A stretch of DNA of 34,148 bases from assembly GCA_039930985.1 (NCBI GenBank), contig JBDTSV010000093.1:1-34148 (forward strand). The letters are read 5' to 3'. Position numbers and translations under genes: made by a program. The DNA comes from CADEED01 sp039930985. GTDB lineage: Bacteria; Pseudomonadota; Gammaproteobacteria; Steroidobacterales; Steroidobacteraceae. The notes beneath the pieces are model-generated. The model did no database searches, was not told where the DNA came from, and saw nothing but the letters and a program-made list of their open reading frames with translations. How positions within the stretch are numbered: the stretch's first letter is position 1; the number at the start of each line of letters is the position of its first letter. This document shows, in pieces, positions 7,238-15,925 of this stretch.

Positions 7238-8200
7238 ATGAACAAGCGCGCCGTCCTGGTCTTCTCCGTGCTGGTATCGCTCGCGAGCCTCGCGCATGCC
7301 GCACCCGCGGATCTGAAGATCGCCACCTGGAATCTCGAATGGTTCATGACGCCAGAAACAATGCGCGCCCTCACTCCGGCCTGCACGCCCGCCGATGCCC
7401 CGCGTGACGGCGCCCGACGTGCGGTGCCGTGCGACGTGGCACACGAGCTCGCGCGCAGCGGTGAAGACATCGCCGCGATGCGCCGACAGGCGCGAACGCT
7501 GGATGCGGATATCGTCGCGTTGCAAGAAGTCGACGGCGCCGAGGCAGCGCGTCTGCTATTCCCCGGCTATCAATTCTGTTTCTCCGGCCGCGTTGCCGTG
7601 CAAAACAACGGTTTCGCGATCCGGGCCGGCGTGCCTTTCTCGTGCGCACCCGACGTCGGCGACTTGTCGATAAACGACGATGTGCGGCGCGGCGTCGAAA
7701 TGCGTGTGTTTCCGGGTACCAGGCAGGAATTCCGGCTCCTGTCGGTTCACCTGAAATCCGGCTGCGCGCGCGATCCGCTCGACTCGACCAAGGCCAGTTG
7801 CGCCGAACTCGCGCGCCAGGTGCCAGCGCTCGAGCACTGGATCGACGCCCAGGCGAACGAGCACAAGCCCTTCGCCGTGCTCGGCGATTTCAACCGCGAC
7901 CTGCGACGCGAACCGCCGGGCGTCTCGCTCTGGGGTGACATCGACGATGGCGATCCTCCTGCCGCCGACCTTGTCAACACGGCTGAAGGACAAGCTTTTC
8001 AAAACTGCATGCCTTCGCAAACCTTCAGCGGCTACATCGACTACATCATCCTGGGGCGCCAGATGGCTCAAGGATTGGTCAAGGATTCGTTCGGACGTGC
8101 GCTTTTCCGGCCAAAAGACGCGCTTCGCCGGAAAATGTCGGATCACTGCCCGGTCTTCATCCGCCTTCGGGTGGCAGACGCCACCCGCGGTATGTCGTAA
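7238..8200 (+). CDS. Secreted endonuclease/exonuclease/phosphatase-family protein
   Basis: A 320-residue protein with a signal peptide (MNKRAVLVFSVLVSLASLAHA) and an EEP (DNase I-like) domain. Recognisable metal and catalytic elements are ATWNLEWF, ALQEVD (catalytic Glu), LSVHLKSGC, VLGDFN, and SDHCPVF (catalytic His). Several cysteines fit a periplasmic or extracellular protein. The fold cuts phosphodiester or phosphoester bonds; a secreted nuclease is the likeliest role but phosphatase activity on another substrate is possible. It follows pilE by 33 bp, so the two may be cotranscribed, which would link DNA degradation or uptake with the pilus. Confidence 0.82.
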   Translation: MNKRAVLVFSVLVSLASLAHAAPADLKIATWNLEWFMTPETMRALTPACTPADAPRDGARRAVPCDVAHELARSGEDIAAMRRQARTLDADIVALQEVDGAEAARLLFPGYQFCFSGRVAVQNNGFAIRAGVPFSCAPDVGDLSINDDVRRGVEMRVFPGTRQEFRLLSVHLKSGCARDPLDSTKASCAELARQVPALEHWIDAQANEHKPFAVLGDFNRDLRREPPGVSLWGDIDDGDPPAADLVNTAEGQAFQNCMPSQTFSGYIDYIILGRQMAQGLVKDSFGRALFRPKDALRRKMSDHCPVFIRLRVADATRGMS

Positions 8201-8292
8201 ACCAAAGAAGTGAAATTTTTAGCGAAACCCATTAAGTTCAGTTCGGTTCAAAGACCCATCTCACAAGGCAATAATCCCTGCAGGAGAGCCTG

Positions 8293-8601
8293 ATGAGCAA
8301 AACGACGACGGCGGGGATTCAGTCTGTAGAGCGCAGGTTGCACACGAGGCACCGCGCGCGCACAACTGTGTACATCACCACGCCACATGGCCGCAAAAAA
8401 CTTTGCCGCGCCATCAATCTTTCCGCCACCGGAGTGTTCGTTGAAACCACTAACCTGGGTTTGCGCAAAGGTCAGCAGGTTGAACTGGCCTTCGCCATCA
8501 ACCTGGGCGCGGTCACCAAGCTGCATCGCCGCACCGCCGTGGTCGCGCACGTTTCGCGCGGCGGCACCGGCCTCATGATGGACGCCTACACCGCTCGGTA
8601 G
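8293..8601 (+). CDS. PilZ domain protein
   Basis: A 102-residue single-domain PilZ protein. The two c-di-GMP contact motifs are visible: RxxxR in the N-terminal loop (RLHTR, with more arginines after it) and NLSATG, matching the [D/N]xSxxG consensus. It should therefore bind c-di-GMP. The ATG at 8293 has AGGAG 8 nt upstream. A strong terminator follows at 8633, and beyond it, convergent, is an EAL-domain gene. The protein's partner is unknown; pilus or surface polysaccharide control is typical for such stand-alone PilZ proteins. The 92 bp upstream contains no gene and no promoter I can assign. Confidence 0.88.
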   Translation: MSKTTTAGIQSVERRLHTRHRARTTVYITTPHGRKKLCRAINLSATGVFVETTNLGLRKGQQVELAFAINLGAVTKLHRRTAVVAHVSRGGTGLMMDAYTAR

Positions 8602-8632
8602 TTAGCTCGATTTCTTTCTAAGATTTCACGGA

Positions 8633-8661
8633 CGCCGGCGCTTCGCCGGCGTTTTTCGTTT
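8633..8661 (+). terminator. Rho-independent terminator after the PilZ gene
   Basis: CGCCGGCG-CTT-CGCCGGCG forms a perfect 8-bp GC-rich stem (8633-8640 and 8644-8651) followed directly by TTTTTCGTTTT. It lies 31 bp after the PilZ stop and just before the 3' end of the convergent EAL gene. Confidence 0.85.
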
Positions 8662-8667
8662 TGGTCG

Positions 8668-9966
8668 TCAGGCCTGGGAAGTGTTTTCTTTTGTGGCCGG
8701 CAGGCCTAACAAACTGTCGAGCGCCACCGGCGGCGACGCCTCGAAACTCTGCACGAAATCGACGCCGAGTGCGGTCAGCCAGTTGCTGTGATCACTGCCT
8801 AACACACGCTTGGCCACGGTCTGCAATCCCATCACTTTCGCCGTCTGCACAAGACCAACCACGCGCGCCTGCGTAAGCCGGTGCTGCAACGCATTCGTCG
8901 TGAGGTCGGCGTCGATCTTCAATAGCCGCACGGCCGCATGATCGAGAATCGGCATGCCCGCGCCGACCACGTTGAAATCATCGATCGCCACCGGGACGCC
9001 GATGCGCCCGAACACGTCGAGCGCCGGGACGACCTGATCGGGATGCGTGAGACAGACGCGTTCCGAGAATTCGACGCCTATCAGCCCCGGCGGCAGAGCA
9101 GCCTTTTGCAGGCAGCTTTCGACGAAACTGATGAAATGCGGCTCGATGACGGCCGAGTCGGAAAGATTCACTGAAAAAGACGGCGGATCCTTTTTCCAGA
9201 CGCTGGGGTTTCGATGCAGCCAGCTGATGAGCTCGCCGATCACACGGCGGTCGATCATCGACGCCAGGCCGTGATTGGCCGCGGTCTGCATGACGCGTTC
9301 GGGCGAGGTCTCTTCACCGTCGACCATGTGGCGCAGCAACACTTCGTAGCGGCGCACACCCTCGGCCTTTCTCAAGCGCACGAGCTGCTGCACCCGGAGC
9401 ACCACTTCCTGATTGCGAATCTGCGCGTATACGGCTTCGAGCGGCAGCGGCACCGGAGCCTTGGGCTTCGGCGGTTTCGCGCGCGGCATGGCGTGGAGGG
9501 TCTGGGCCACTTCGGAGGCGATGTCGGCAAGAATCGTCGTGACCGCCGGGGTCAGAAAGCGGGACGCGGGATCTTCGTCCTCGAGCGGCGAGTCTTCGAC
9601 CACCAGCAGGCACACACCCTGCAACGCGGAAGTCAGGTCACGCAGTGCCAGCATGACGGCCGCGCGCGTACCTTCGCCGCGCAGAAAGCGCGACTCGCGC
9701 GCCGCGCCCAGTACGAACGCATCGAGCGCGTCGTTGAGTGCCTGGCGGAATTCGATGCCGAAATCGGTGGAGGTGCAGTGAAGAACTTCGCCGCGCGCGT
9801 CGTAGAGCGCAATGGCGCGATAACGCGCATGCGGCAATGCCTGCTCTAGATTTGCGACCCAGCCAGGCGCGACCTCAATGACCTGTTCATTGAGCACAGA
9901 CGCGCGGATGGTCGTCTGGCCTGTATCTGACGATGCCGAGGCCAAAGTGGACGAACGTGAGTCCAT
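8668..9966 (-). CDS. Degenerate EAL domain protein
   Basis: A 432-residue cytoplasmic protein: an N-terminal region (about 1-190) of GAF-like or unknown fold, a Pro/Lys-rich linker (KPPKPKAPVP), then an EAL domain. ExLxR (EVLLR), NLS, EFSE, DD and LKID are kept. However, DDFGxG is replaced by DDFNVVGAG, the AEGVE motif by AKRVL, and the QG at the end by QS. Losing the AEGVE glutamates normally abolishes phosphodiesterase activity, so it is likely a c-di-GMP sensor or a protein-interaction domain. The ATG at 9966 was chosen over a TTG at 10053; AGGGA abuts it, so the ribosome site is poor. It converges on the PilZ gene. Confidence 0.8.
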   Translation of the reverse strand: MDSRSSTLASASSDTGQTTIRASVLNEQVIEVAPGWVANLEQALPHARYRAIALYDARGEVLHCTSTDFGIEFRQALNDALDAFVLGAARESRFLRGEGTRAAVMLALRDLTSALQGVCLLVVEDSPLEDEDPASRFLTPAVTTILADIASEVAQTLHAMPRAKPPKPKAPVPLPLEAVYAQIRNQEVVLRVQQLVRLRKAEGVRRYEVLLRHMVDGEETSPERVMQTAANHGLASMIDRRVIGELISWLHRNPSVWKKDPPSFSVNLSDSAVIEPHFISFVESCLQKAALPPGLIGVEFSERVCLTHPDQVVPALDVFGRIGVPVAIDDFNVVGAGMPILDHAAVRLLKIDADLTTNALQHRLTQARVVGLVQTAKVMGLQTVAKRVLGSDHSNWLTALGVDFVQSFEASPPVALDSLLGLPATKENTSQA

Positions 9967-10076
9967 TCCCTGATTTTCTCGAAGAGGTTTCCCAAAGCGA
10001 GGGTTACAGAATCCGGACAGGCTGAACGTGATCCGGCTCGCGATCCTGCGCAACTGTTAAAAAGGCACCCGGTGAT

Positions 10077-10105
10077 TTGACATATGACAGACGCTCTTAT
10101 CTAAC
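10077..10105 (+). promoter_or_regulatory. Candidate promoter upstream of the PL26-like lyase
   Basis: TTGACA (10077-10082) is a perfect -35 box; TCTAAC (10100-10105) lies 17 bp downstream, with TATCTA also possible at 15 bp. It points to the lyase gene and would leave a leader of about 175 nt. It sits in the 324-bp gap 9967-10290, which otherwise holds only the small minus-strand ORF. Confidence 0.4.
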
Positions 10106-10195
10106 TAGCGTCGCCGCCCCACCCGGTACCCCGCCGCCACGTCCTTTGAAGTCGCCCTCGCGCAGCACGCGGACGCGGCCGCTTTTCAGATTCAT
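10097..10195 (-). CDS. Candidate 32-aa small ORF
   Basis: On the minus strand an ATG at 10195 opens a 33-codon frame ending in TAA (10099-10097). The product starts MNLKSGRVRVLREGDFKGRG and continues with a Gly-rich tail; it is basic and has no Cys. The purine stretch AAAAAGAGCGG precedes the ATG, with GAGCGG four bases before it. The first 20 codons use G/C-ending codons like the neighbours, the last ones (CTA GTT AGA) do not. I do not recognise it. It lies within the leader of the lyase on the opposite strand, so it could also be an antisense feature or chance. Confidence 0.35.
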   Translation of the reverse strand: MNLKSGRVRVLREGDFKGRGGGVPGGAATLVR

Positions 10196-10290
10196 GCGTC
10201 CGCTCTTTTTGTAGATTCAATCAACATCATGCATATTCGATCAGGATCGATAGCATTTCGCGAGCAGGACGCTCGCCCAGGGGGATGACG

Positions 10291-13017
10291 ATGAAGAAGC
10301 GCATTTCGCGACGGCAATTCATTTCCAATACCGTCGCCACTTCCGCCGCACTGGGCGCGATCGCGAGCCAAAGCAACGGAAGTCCTTCACCCAGCCTGTC
10401 GATGATCAATCCGGGTGCCGGTGCATGGGTGCGCTGGCTCGACGGCAATGCCAGCGCGATCGCGCAGGGCGTTACCTGGGGGACCCCTTGGCCGCGCGGC
10501 AAACAACGCGAAGCGAAGAATTTCGCGCTGCGTGGCACCGACAACAAGCTGCTGCCTGTGCAGAGCTGGCCGCTCGCCTTCTGGCCGGACGGGTCGCTCA
10601 AGTGGACTGCGCACGCGCTCGCACCAAGCGCCGACGCCGGCAATGGCCCCTTCGAAGTCGTCGCGCAACGCAGCGCGGCGAAGCCGGTCGCGACCGTCGC
10701 AGTGAAAGAATCCGCGACGGGCGTCGAGATCGACACCGGAATGTTTGTGTGCCGCCTGCCGCGCGCCGGCACGAACCTCATCGAGTCGATTTCGCGCGAC
10801 GGCCGCGAAGCGTTGCGCGACGGCAAGCTGTTGCTGTTGCGCCAGGATCGCACGGCCTCCGAAGGCGATGCGCAGGTGCGCCAGGAAGCATTCGAGAGCG
10901 CACTGGAGAAGGTCACGGTCGAACAGCGTGGTCCGGCGCGCGCGGTCGTGAAGCTCGAAGGCAAACATTCCAATGGGCAGCGCGGCTGGCTACCATTCAC
11001 GTTGCGCCTGTATTTCTACGCCGGCAGCGAGGCGCTGCGCGTGCTGCACACCGTCGTGTTCGATGGCGATGAGACGACGGATTTCATCCGCGGCATCGGT
11101 TTGCGCTTTTCGACACCGCTCACCGATGCGCTGCACGATCGCCACGTCCGTTTCGTCGGCGAGCAGGATGGATTGTTTGCCGAGGCGGTGCGTGGGCTCA
11201 CGGGACTGCGCCGCGACACGGGCCAGGCGGCGCGCCAGGCGCAGATCGATGGACTCGCCGCGCCGTCCATCAATCCCGTCGCAGGCAACCTGCTGCAGTA
11301 CGTTCCGGCGTTCGGTGACTGGACGCTGCTGCAACCCAATGCCAACTCTTTCACCATCCGCAAGCGCACCGCCGACGGTCATGCGTGGCTCGACTCCGCG
11401 CAAGGGCATCGTGCCAGCGGCCTGGGGTATGTGGGCGGGCCCGCCGGCGGCGTGGCCTTCGGCATCCGCAATTTCTGGCAGAGCCATCCCGCGCAGATCG
11501 ACATCCGCCATGCGCAGGATGCTCTAGCTACCGTCACGCTGTGGGTGTGGGCGCCGGAAGCCACTCCCATGGACCTGCGCTTCTATCACGATGGCATGGG
11601 CCAGGACACGCACGAGAAACAGACCAAGGGCGGTCTCGAGATCACCTACGAAGACTACGAACCTGGCTTCGGCACGCCGATGGGCGTCGCCCGCACCAGC
11701 GAACTTCTGCTGTGGATGCTGCCGGCGACACCGGCTCGCGAACGACTGGTTGCACTTGCCACCGCGCTGCGCGAACCCGCCGTCATGGTGCCGACGCCGC
11801 AGACCTCGTTCGACTCCGGCGTCTTCGGTCACTCGTTCTCGCTGCCGTCGCAGACGGCGCCCGAACACGCCCAGCTCGAACAGCGGCTCGACTGGATGTT
11901 CGATTTCTATCGCGGCCAGCAGGATCAGCGCGGCTGGTATGGATTCTGGAACTACGGCGACGTCATGCACACCTATGACTTCGACCGTCACACCTGGCGC
12001 TACGACGTCGGCGGCTTTGCCTGGGACAACTCCGAGCTCGCCACCGACCTGTGGTTGTGGCTGTATTTTCTGCGCTCCGGCCGCCCGGAAACCTATCGCT
12101 TCGCCGAGGCAATGACACGCCACACCGGCGAAGTCGACGTCCATCACATCGGGCGTTTCGCGCCGCTCGGTTCGCGCCACAACGTCATGCACTGGGGTTG
12201 TTCTGCCAAACAACTGCGCATCAGCACGGCGCTGAATCGCCGTTACTTCTACTACCTCACGGGCGATGAGCGCGTCGGCGACCTCATGCGCGAACAGATC
12301 GACGCGGCACGCACGCTGCGCACCGTGCTCGCGACGCGCAAGTTGCCGGGAGCGGATCAGCGGCAGGCCGAAAACCCCAACGGCGACTTCGCGTATCTGG
12401 GATTCGGCACCGACTGGGGCTCCCAGGCCGGCGCCTGGCTCACCGAGTGGGAACGCACGCGCGATCCAAAAATGCGCGACCGCCTCGTGGCAAGCATGAA
12501 GACCATCGCCGCGCAGCCCAAAGGATTCTTCACCGGCGGTGAGCGCATGAATCTCGTGACCGGGGCGTTCGACATTTCCAGGGATCCGAAGTTGAACGTG
12601 TCGCACCTGTCAGCGGCGTTCGGACTGCCCGAGGTCTGCGCCGAGCTCATCGAGTTGCTGGATGTGCCCCAATTCGAGAGCGCCTGGCTGCAGTACTGCG
12701 AGCTCTACAACGGCTCCGACGAACTGCAGAAAGCGGTACTCGGCGAAGCGTTCGGGCGGATCAACCTCGAACAGGGCCACGCGCGGCTCACGGCCTACGC
12801 GGCACATCGCAAGAAAGACGCCGCGCTCGCCGAGCGGGCATGGAAGGAATTCACCGAGGGCCACAATGGCTACGGCACGAGGCAGCAGTTCACGTCGAAT
12901 CGCATCGAGGCACCCGGCGTGCTGAATCCGGTCGACGAGGCTCCCGGCGTGTCGACCAATGCCACCGCGCAGTGGGGATTGGCGGCCATCGAGTGTCTCG
13001 CGTACACGCGAAAGTAA
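10291..13017 (+). CDS. Tat-exported exo-rhamnogalacturonan lyase-like protein (PL26-like)
   Basis: A protein of about 908 residues starting with a twin-arginine signal (MKKRISRRQFISNT, then an Ala-rich hydrophobic stretch), so it is exported folded. The mature part resembles the PcRGLX/YetA group of exo-rhamnogalacturonan lyases (PL26): an N-terminal beta domain, a central beta-sandwich rich in aromatic motifs (LPVQSWPLAFWPDGSLKWTA), and a C-terminal alpha/alpha barrel (WYGFWNYGDVMHTYD, DNSELATDLWLWLYFLRSG, RHNVMHWG). Family members release unsaturated disaccharides from the pectin backbone. I cannot name catalytic residues safely. GGGG (10281-10284) is 6 nt from the ATG at 10291, better placed than for the ATG at 10285. 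The GH2 gene follows after 35 bp. Confidence 0.72.
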   Translation: MKKRISRRQFISNTVATSAALGAIASQSNGSPSPSLSMINPGAGAWVRWLDGNASAIAQGVTWGTPWPRGKQREAKNFALRGTDNKLLPVQSWPLAFWPDGSLKWTAHALAPSADAGNGPFEVVAQRSAAKPVATVAVKESATGVEIDTGMFVCRLPRAGTNLIESISRDGREALRDGKLLLLRQDRTASEGDAQVRQEAFESALEKVTVEQRGPARAVVKLEGKHSNGQRGWLPFTLRLYFYAGSEALRVLHTVVFDGDETTDFIRGIGLRFSTPLTDALHDRHVRFVGEQDGLFAEAVRGLTGLRRDTGQAARQAQIDGLAAPSINPVAGNLLQYVPAFGDWTLLQPNANSFTIRKRTADGHAWLDSAQGHRASGLGYVGGPAGGVAFGIRNFWQSHPAQIDIRHAQDALATVTLWVWAPEATPMDLRFYHDGMGQDTHEKQTKGGLEITYEDYEPGFGTPMGVARTSELLLWMLPATPARERLVALATALREPAVMVPTPQTSFDSGVFGHSFSLPSQTAPEHAQLEQRLDWMFDFYRGQQDQRGWYGFWNYGDVMHTYDFDRHTWRYDVGGFAWDNSELATDLWLWLYFLRSGRPETYRFAEAMTRHTGEVDVHHIGRFAPLGSRHNVMHWGCSAKQLRISTALNRRYFYYLTGDERVGDLMREQIDAARTLRTVLATRKLPGADQRQAENPNGDFAYLGFGTDWGSQAGAWLTEWERTRDPKMRDRLVASMKTIAAQPKGFFTGGERMNLVTGAFDISRDPKLNVSHLSAAFGLPEVCAELIELLDVPQFESAWLQYCELYNGSDELQKAVLGEAFGRINLEQGHARLTAYAAHRKKDAALAERAWKEFTEGHNGYGTRQQFTSNRIEAPGVLNPVDEAPGVSTNATAQWGLAAIECLAYTRK

Positions 13018-13052
13018 ACGGCTCGGCCGGCAGGGTTGCTACGCTACTGCCC

Positions 13053-15860
13053 ATGCACAGTAGAAACACCCTGCTTTCGCGCGTGTTGTTAGGCGCATCG
13101 CTGCTGGCATCGGCCACAATGGCCATGGCCGAGGTGACGCAGATATTGCCGCTCTCCGGCATGGGCGATGCCCGCGAGGCGCCTGTCTACTGGGAGTTCA
13201 AGCTCGACGCCGGGCGCGGCAGCAACCCCGACAAGACAAAATGGAGCCGCATCATCGTCCCCTCGTGTTGGGAACAACAGGGCTTCGGTGCGTACTACTA
13301 CGGCACTCAGGGCCGCGGAAAACCCGACGACGACCCGATCATCCCGAAGGAAATCGGCACGTACCGGCGCGAGTTTCAGGTTCCGGCCGCTTGGGACGGC
13401 CGCGACATTCACATCGTGTTCGAAGCTGCGATGACCGACACCTCCGTGAACATCAACGGACAATCCGCCGGACCCACGCACCAGGGTGGCTTCTATCGAT
13501 TCAGTTACGACATCACGAAACTCGTGAAGCCCGGCCGCAATGAACTGGAAGTCATCGTCGCCAAGGAATCCAGCAATACGAGCGTGAACCGCGCCGAGCG
13601 CCGCGGCGACTACTGGACTTTCGGCGGCATCTACCGCCCGGTATGGCTGGAGGCCCGGCCGCGAGATCACATCGTCTGGTCGGCGATCGACGCGCGCGCG
13701 GACGGCACCTTTTACGCGCGCGCGCATCTCAATCGCGTGATACCTGGGGGCGCACGCGCGCGCGCCCAGGTATATGACGCCAGCGGCAAACCATTCGGCA
13801 AAGTCCTGAATGCTGAACTCATTCACGGCGACACCGCCATCTTCAGCGGCAACTTCCCGGCGCCTGCGCTGTGGACCGCCGAGGCACCGAACCTGTACTC
13901 GGTGCGGTTCTCGCTCGAGAACAAGGCCGGCGAGATACATCGGCTCACGCAGCGCTTCGGCTTTCGAACCTTCGAAGTACGGCCGCGCGACGGCGTCTAT
14001 CTCAATGGCCACAAGATCGTGCTCAAGGGCATCAATCGCCACAGTTTTGATCCGAAAACCGGGCGCACGCTCACGCGCGCGCAGAACTACGCCGACGTGC
14101 GCCTCATCAAGGGCGCGAACATGAATGCGGTGCGCATGTCGCACTATCCACCCGATCCCGCCTTCCTCGAGGCAGCCGATGAATTCGGCCTCTACGTGCT
14201 CGATGAACTCGCCGGATGGCAGGGCTCCTACGACACACCGACTGGCGCGCGCCTCATCGGCCAGATCGTGCGCCGTGACGTGAATCACCCGAGCATTCTG
14301 TTCTGGGACAACGGCAACGAAGGCGGCTGGAACCTCGAGAACGACGGCGAGTTCGACCGATGGGATCCGCAGCGCCGGCCGGTCCTGCATCCCTGGGGAA
14401 TTCACGGCGGCATCAACACCGATCACTACGAGAACTACGACAGCACGGTGAATCTGAGCGCCGGCCCTGAAATCTTCATGCCGACGGAATTTCTGCACGG
14501 CCTCTACGACGGCGGCATCGGCGCGGGATTGCGCGACTACTGGGATGCGATGGGCCGCAGTCCCACGGTGGCCGGGGGATTCTTCTGGGTCTTTGCTGAT
14601 GAAGGCATCGAACGCACCGATCAGAACGGACGCATCGACAACATGGGCAACTCGGCGCCCGATGGCATCGTCGGCGCGCACCACGAGAAGGAAGGCAGCT
14701 ACTTCGCGGTGAAGGAAATCTGGTCGCCTATCGAGGTGAGCAAACTCGCTTTCGCAAGCGGTTCGTTGAGCATGCAGATCGAGAACCGATACGACTTCAC
14801 CGATCTCGCAAAATGCAGCATTCACTGGCGCGCCTGGCAGCTGCCCGGAGCCGGGGCGCTCGACCCCGCGCGGTTGTTAGCGGAAGGTCGCGGGCCGGCG
14901 CCAGCGTTGGCCCCGCACCGGAGTCGGTCGTGGCAGCTGCCGGTGAAGGTGCGCGAGCTTGCCGCTGACGACATCCTGGAGTTCTCGGTACTCGACCCGG
15001 GCGGCCAGGAACTGTGGAAGTGGGTGGCGCGAGGCAGTGCCAACCCATCGCCTGGCGAAGACGCCAGTTCCGCGTCCATCCACGTGTCCGGCCAGACCGT
15101 CGAGGCCGGCGGATTCACGCTCGAGTTCGACACCGCCACGGGCGAACTCACGCGGCTCGCGAACAAGCTCGGGGAAGCTGCATTGCACGGCCCGCACCTC
15201 ACCGCCTGGTTGCGCCAGCCGAACGCGCGCGGCTTCGACGCCATCGCGGGCAACTCCGTACTGCGCAAGCTCGAGCTCGCGCCCGCACCGGGGGTGCTCG
15301 CGCGCGCGCAGTACGACGGGGCGCTCCGTGACGTCACCTGGAAGCTGCACGGCGGCGACCTCGTGCTGAATTACGAGATCGCCTTCGACGGGCCCGCCGA
15401 CATCCTCGGCGTGTCTTTCGGATTCCCCGAGTCGGACGTTGTCGGCAAGCGCTGGTCGGGCGCGGGGCCATATCGCGTCTGGAACAACCGCCAGGCGGGC
15501 ACCGAGTTCGGGTTACACGCCACGAGCTATTCGCGTTCGATTCCCGGCGAGACGTACCTCTACCCCGAGTTCGAGGGGTTCTTCGGCGCATGGAACTGGC
15601 TGCAAATGCGAACGGGTACTGCGAACGTCACCTTCCGCAATGACAGCAGCGTTCCCTTCTTCGGGCTCTATCACCCCGCGCCCGGCGAGAAACCCATCAT
15701 CGAGCTGCCCGATGTCGGCTGGGCGTTTCTCCATGCGGTGCCCTCGATCGGCACCAAGTTCACACCACCCGATGTCCTCGGACCTCAATCCCAGCCGCGG
15801 AAGTTCTCCGGAACAACCTCGGGCGAACTGGTGATCCGCCTCACGCCAAAACGTAGTTAG
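13053..15860 (+). CDS. Secreted glycoside hydrolase family 2 protein (beta-galactosidase-like)
   Basis: A 935-residue protein with a signal peptide (about 1-26, ending AMA). The order is a jelly-roll sugar-binding domain with the GH2 signature (FGGIYRPVWLEARP), an immunoglobulin-like domain, and a TIM barrel. The barrel holds LKGINRHSFDP, VRMSHYPPDP and the acid/base E423 in DNGNEGG; the nucleophile is probably E479 in PTEFLHG. A C-terminal beta domain closes it. The family includes beta-galactosidases, glucuronidases and others; specificity is not readable here. Being 35 bp after the PL26-like lyase suggests work on pectin side chains or rhamnogalacturonan fragments. A longer frame from 12840 overlaps the lyase and lacks a signal peptide, so I chose 13053. 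Confidence 0.85.
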   Translation: MHSRNTLLSRVLLGASLLASATMAMAEVTQILPLSGMGDAREAPVYWEFKLDAGRGSNPDKTKWSRIIVPSCWEQQGFGAYYYGTQGRGKPDDDPIIPKEIGTYRREFQVPAAWDGRDIHIVFEAAMTDTSVNINGQSAGPTHQGGFYRFSYDITKLVKPGRNELEVIVAKESSNTSVNRAERRGDYWTFGGIYRPVWLEARPRDHIVWSAIDARADGTFYARAHLNRVIPGGARARAQVYDASGKPFGKVLNAELIHGDTAIFSGNFPAPALWTAEAPNLYSVRFSLENKAGEIHRLTQRFGFRTFEVRPRDGVYLNGHKIVLKGINRHSFDPKTGRTLTRAQNYADVRLIKGANMNAVRMSHYPPDPAFLEAADEFGLYVLDELAGWQGSYDTPTGARLIGQIVRRDVNHPSILFWDNGNEGGWNLENDGEFDRWDPQRRPVLHPWGIHGGINTDHYENYDSTVNLSAGPEIFMPTEFLHGLYDGGIGAGLRDYWDAMGRSPTVAGGFFWVFADEGIERTDQNGRIDNMGNSAPDGIVGAHHEKEGSYFAVKEIWSPIEVSKLAFASGSLSMQIENRYDFTDLAKCSIHWRAWQLPGAGALDPARLLAEGRGPAPALAPHRSRSWQLPVKVRELAADDILEFSVLDPGGQELWKWVARGSANPSPGEDASSASIHVSGQTVEAGGFTLEFDTATGELTRLANKLGEAALHGPHLTAWLRQPNARGFDAIAGNSVLRKLELAPAPGVLARAQYDGALRDVTWKLHGGDLVLNYEIAFDGPADILGVSFGFPESDVVGKRWSGAGPYRVWNNRQAGTEFGLHATSYSRSIPGETYLYPEFEGFFGAWNWLQMRTGTANVTFRNDSSVPFFGLYHPAPGEKPIIELPDVGWAFLHAVPSIGTKFTPPDVLGPQSQPRKFSGTTSGELVIRLTPKRS
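13740..13773. repeat. Inverted repeat inside the GH2 gene
   Basis: ATACCTGGG (13740-13748) and CCCAGGTAT (13765-13773) form a perfect 9-bp stem around a 16-nt alternating GC core. It lies in frame in the GH2 gene, in the linker after the jelly roll. It could fold strongly in the mRNA; no function is known. Confidence 0.5.
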
Positions 15861-15925
15861 TATCCGATGACGAACTTTGTGATGCCGCGATGAACGAATC
15901 ATCGGGATCGGGGTCGATCTAGCCC

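Noticed and set aside
12840..13052. Longer GH2 start overlapping the lyase
   Set aside because: It would put 71 unrelated residues before a clean signal peptide.
13089..14825. 578-codon open frame on the minus strand opposite the GH2 gene
   Set aside because: Its product is compositionally skewed, has no recognisable domain, and lies fully antisense to a clear GH2 gene; high GC makes long antisense frames common.
15864..15905. CCGATGA/TCATCGG inverted repeat between GH2 and the ABC permease
   Set aside because: Only 7 bp with a 28-nt loop and no T-run; likely chance.
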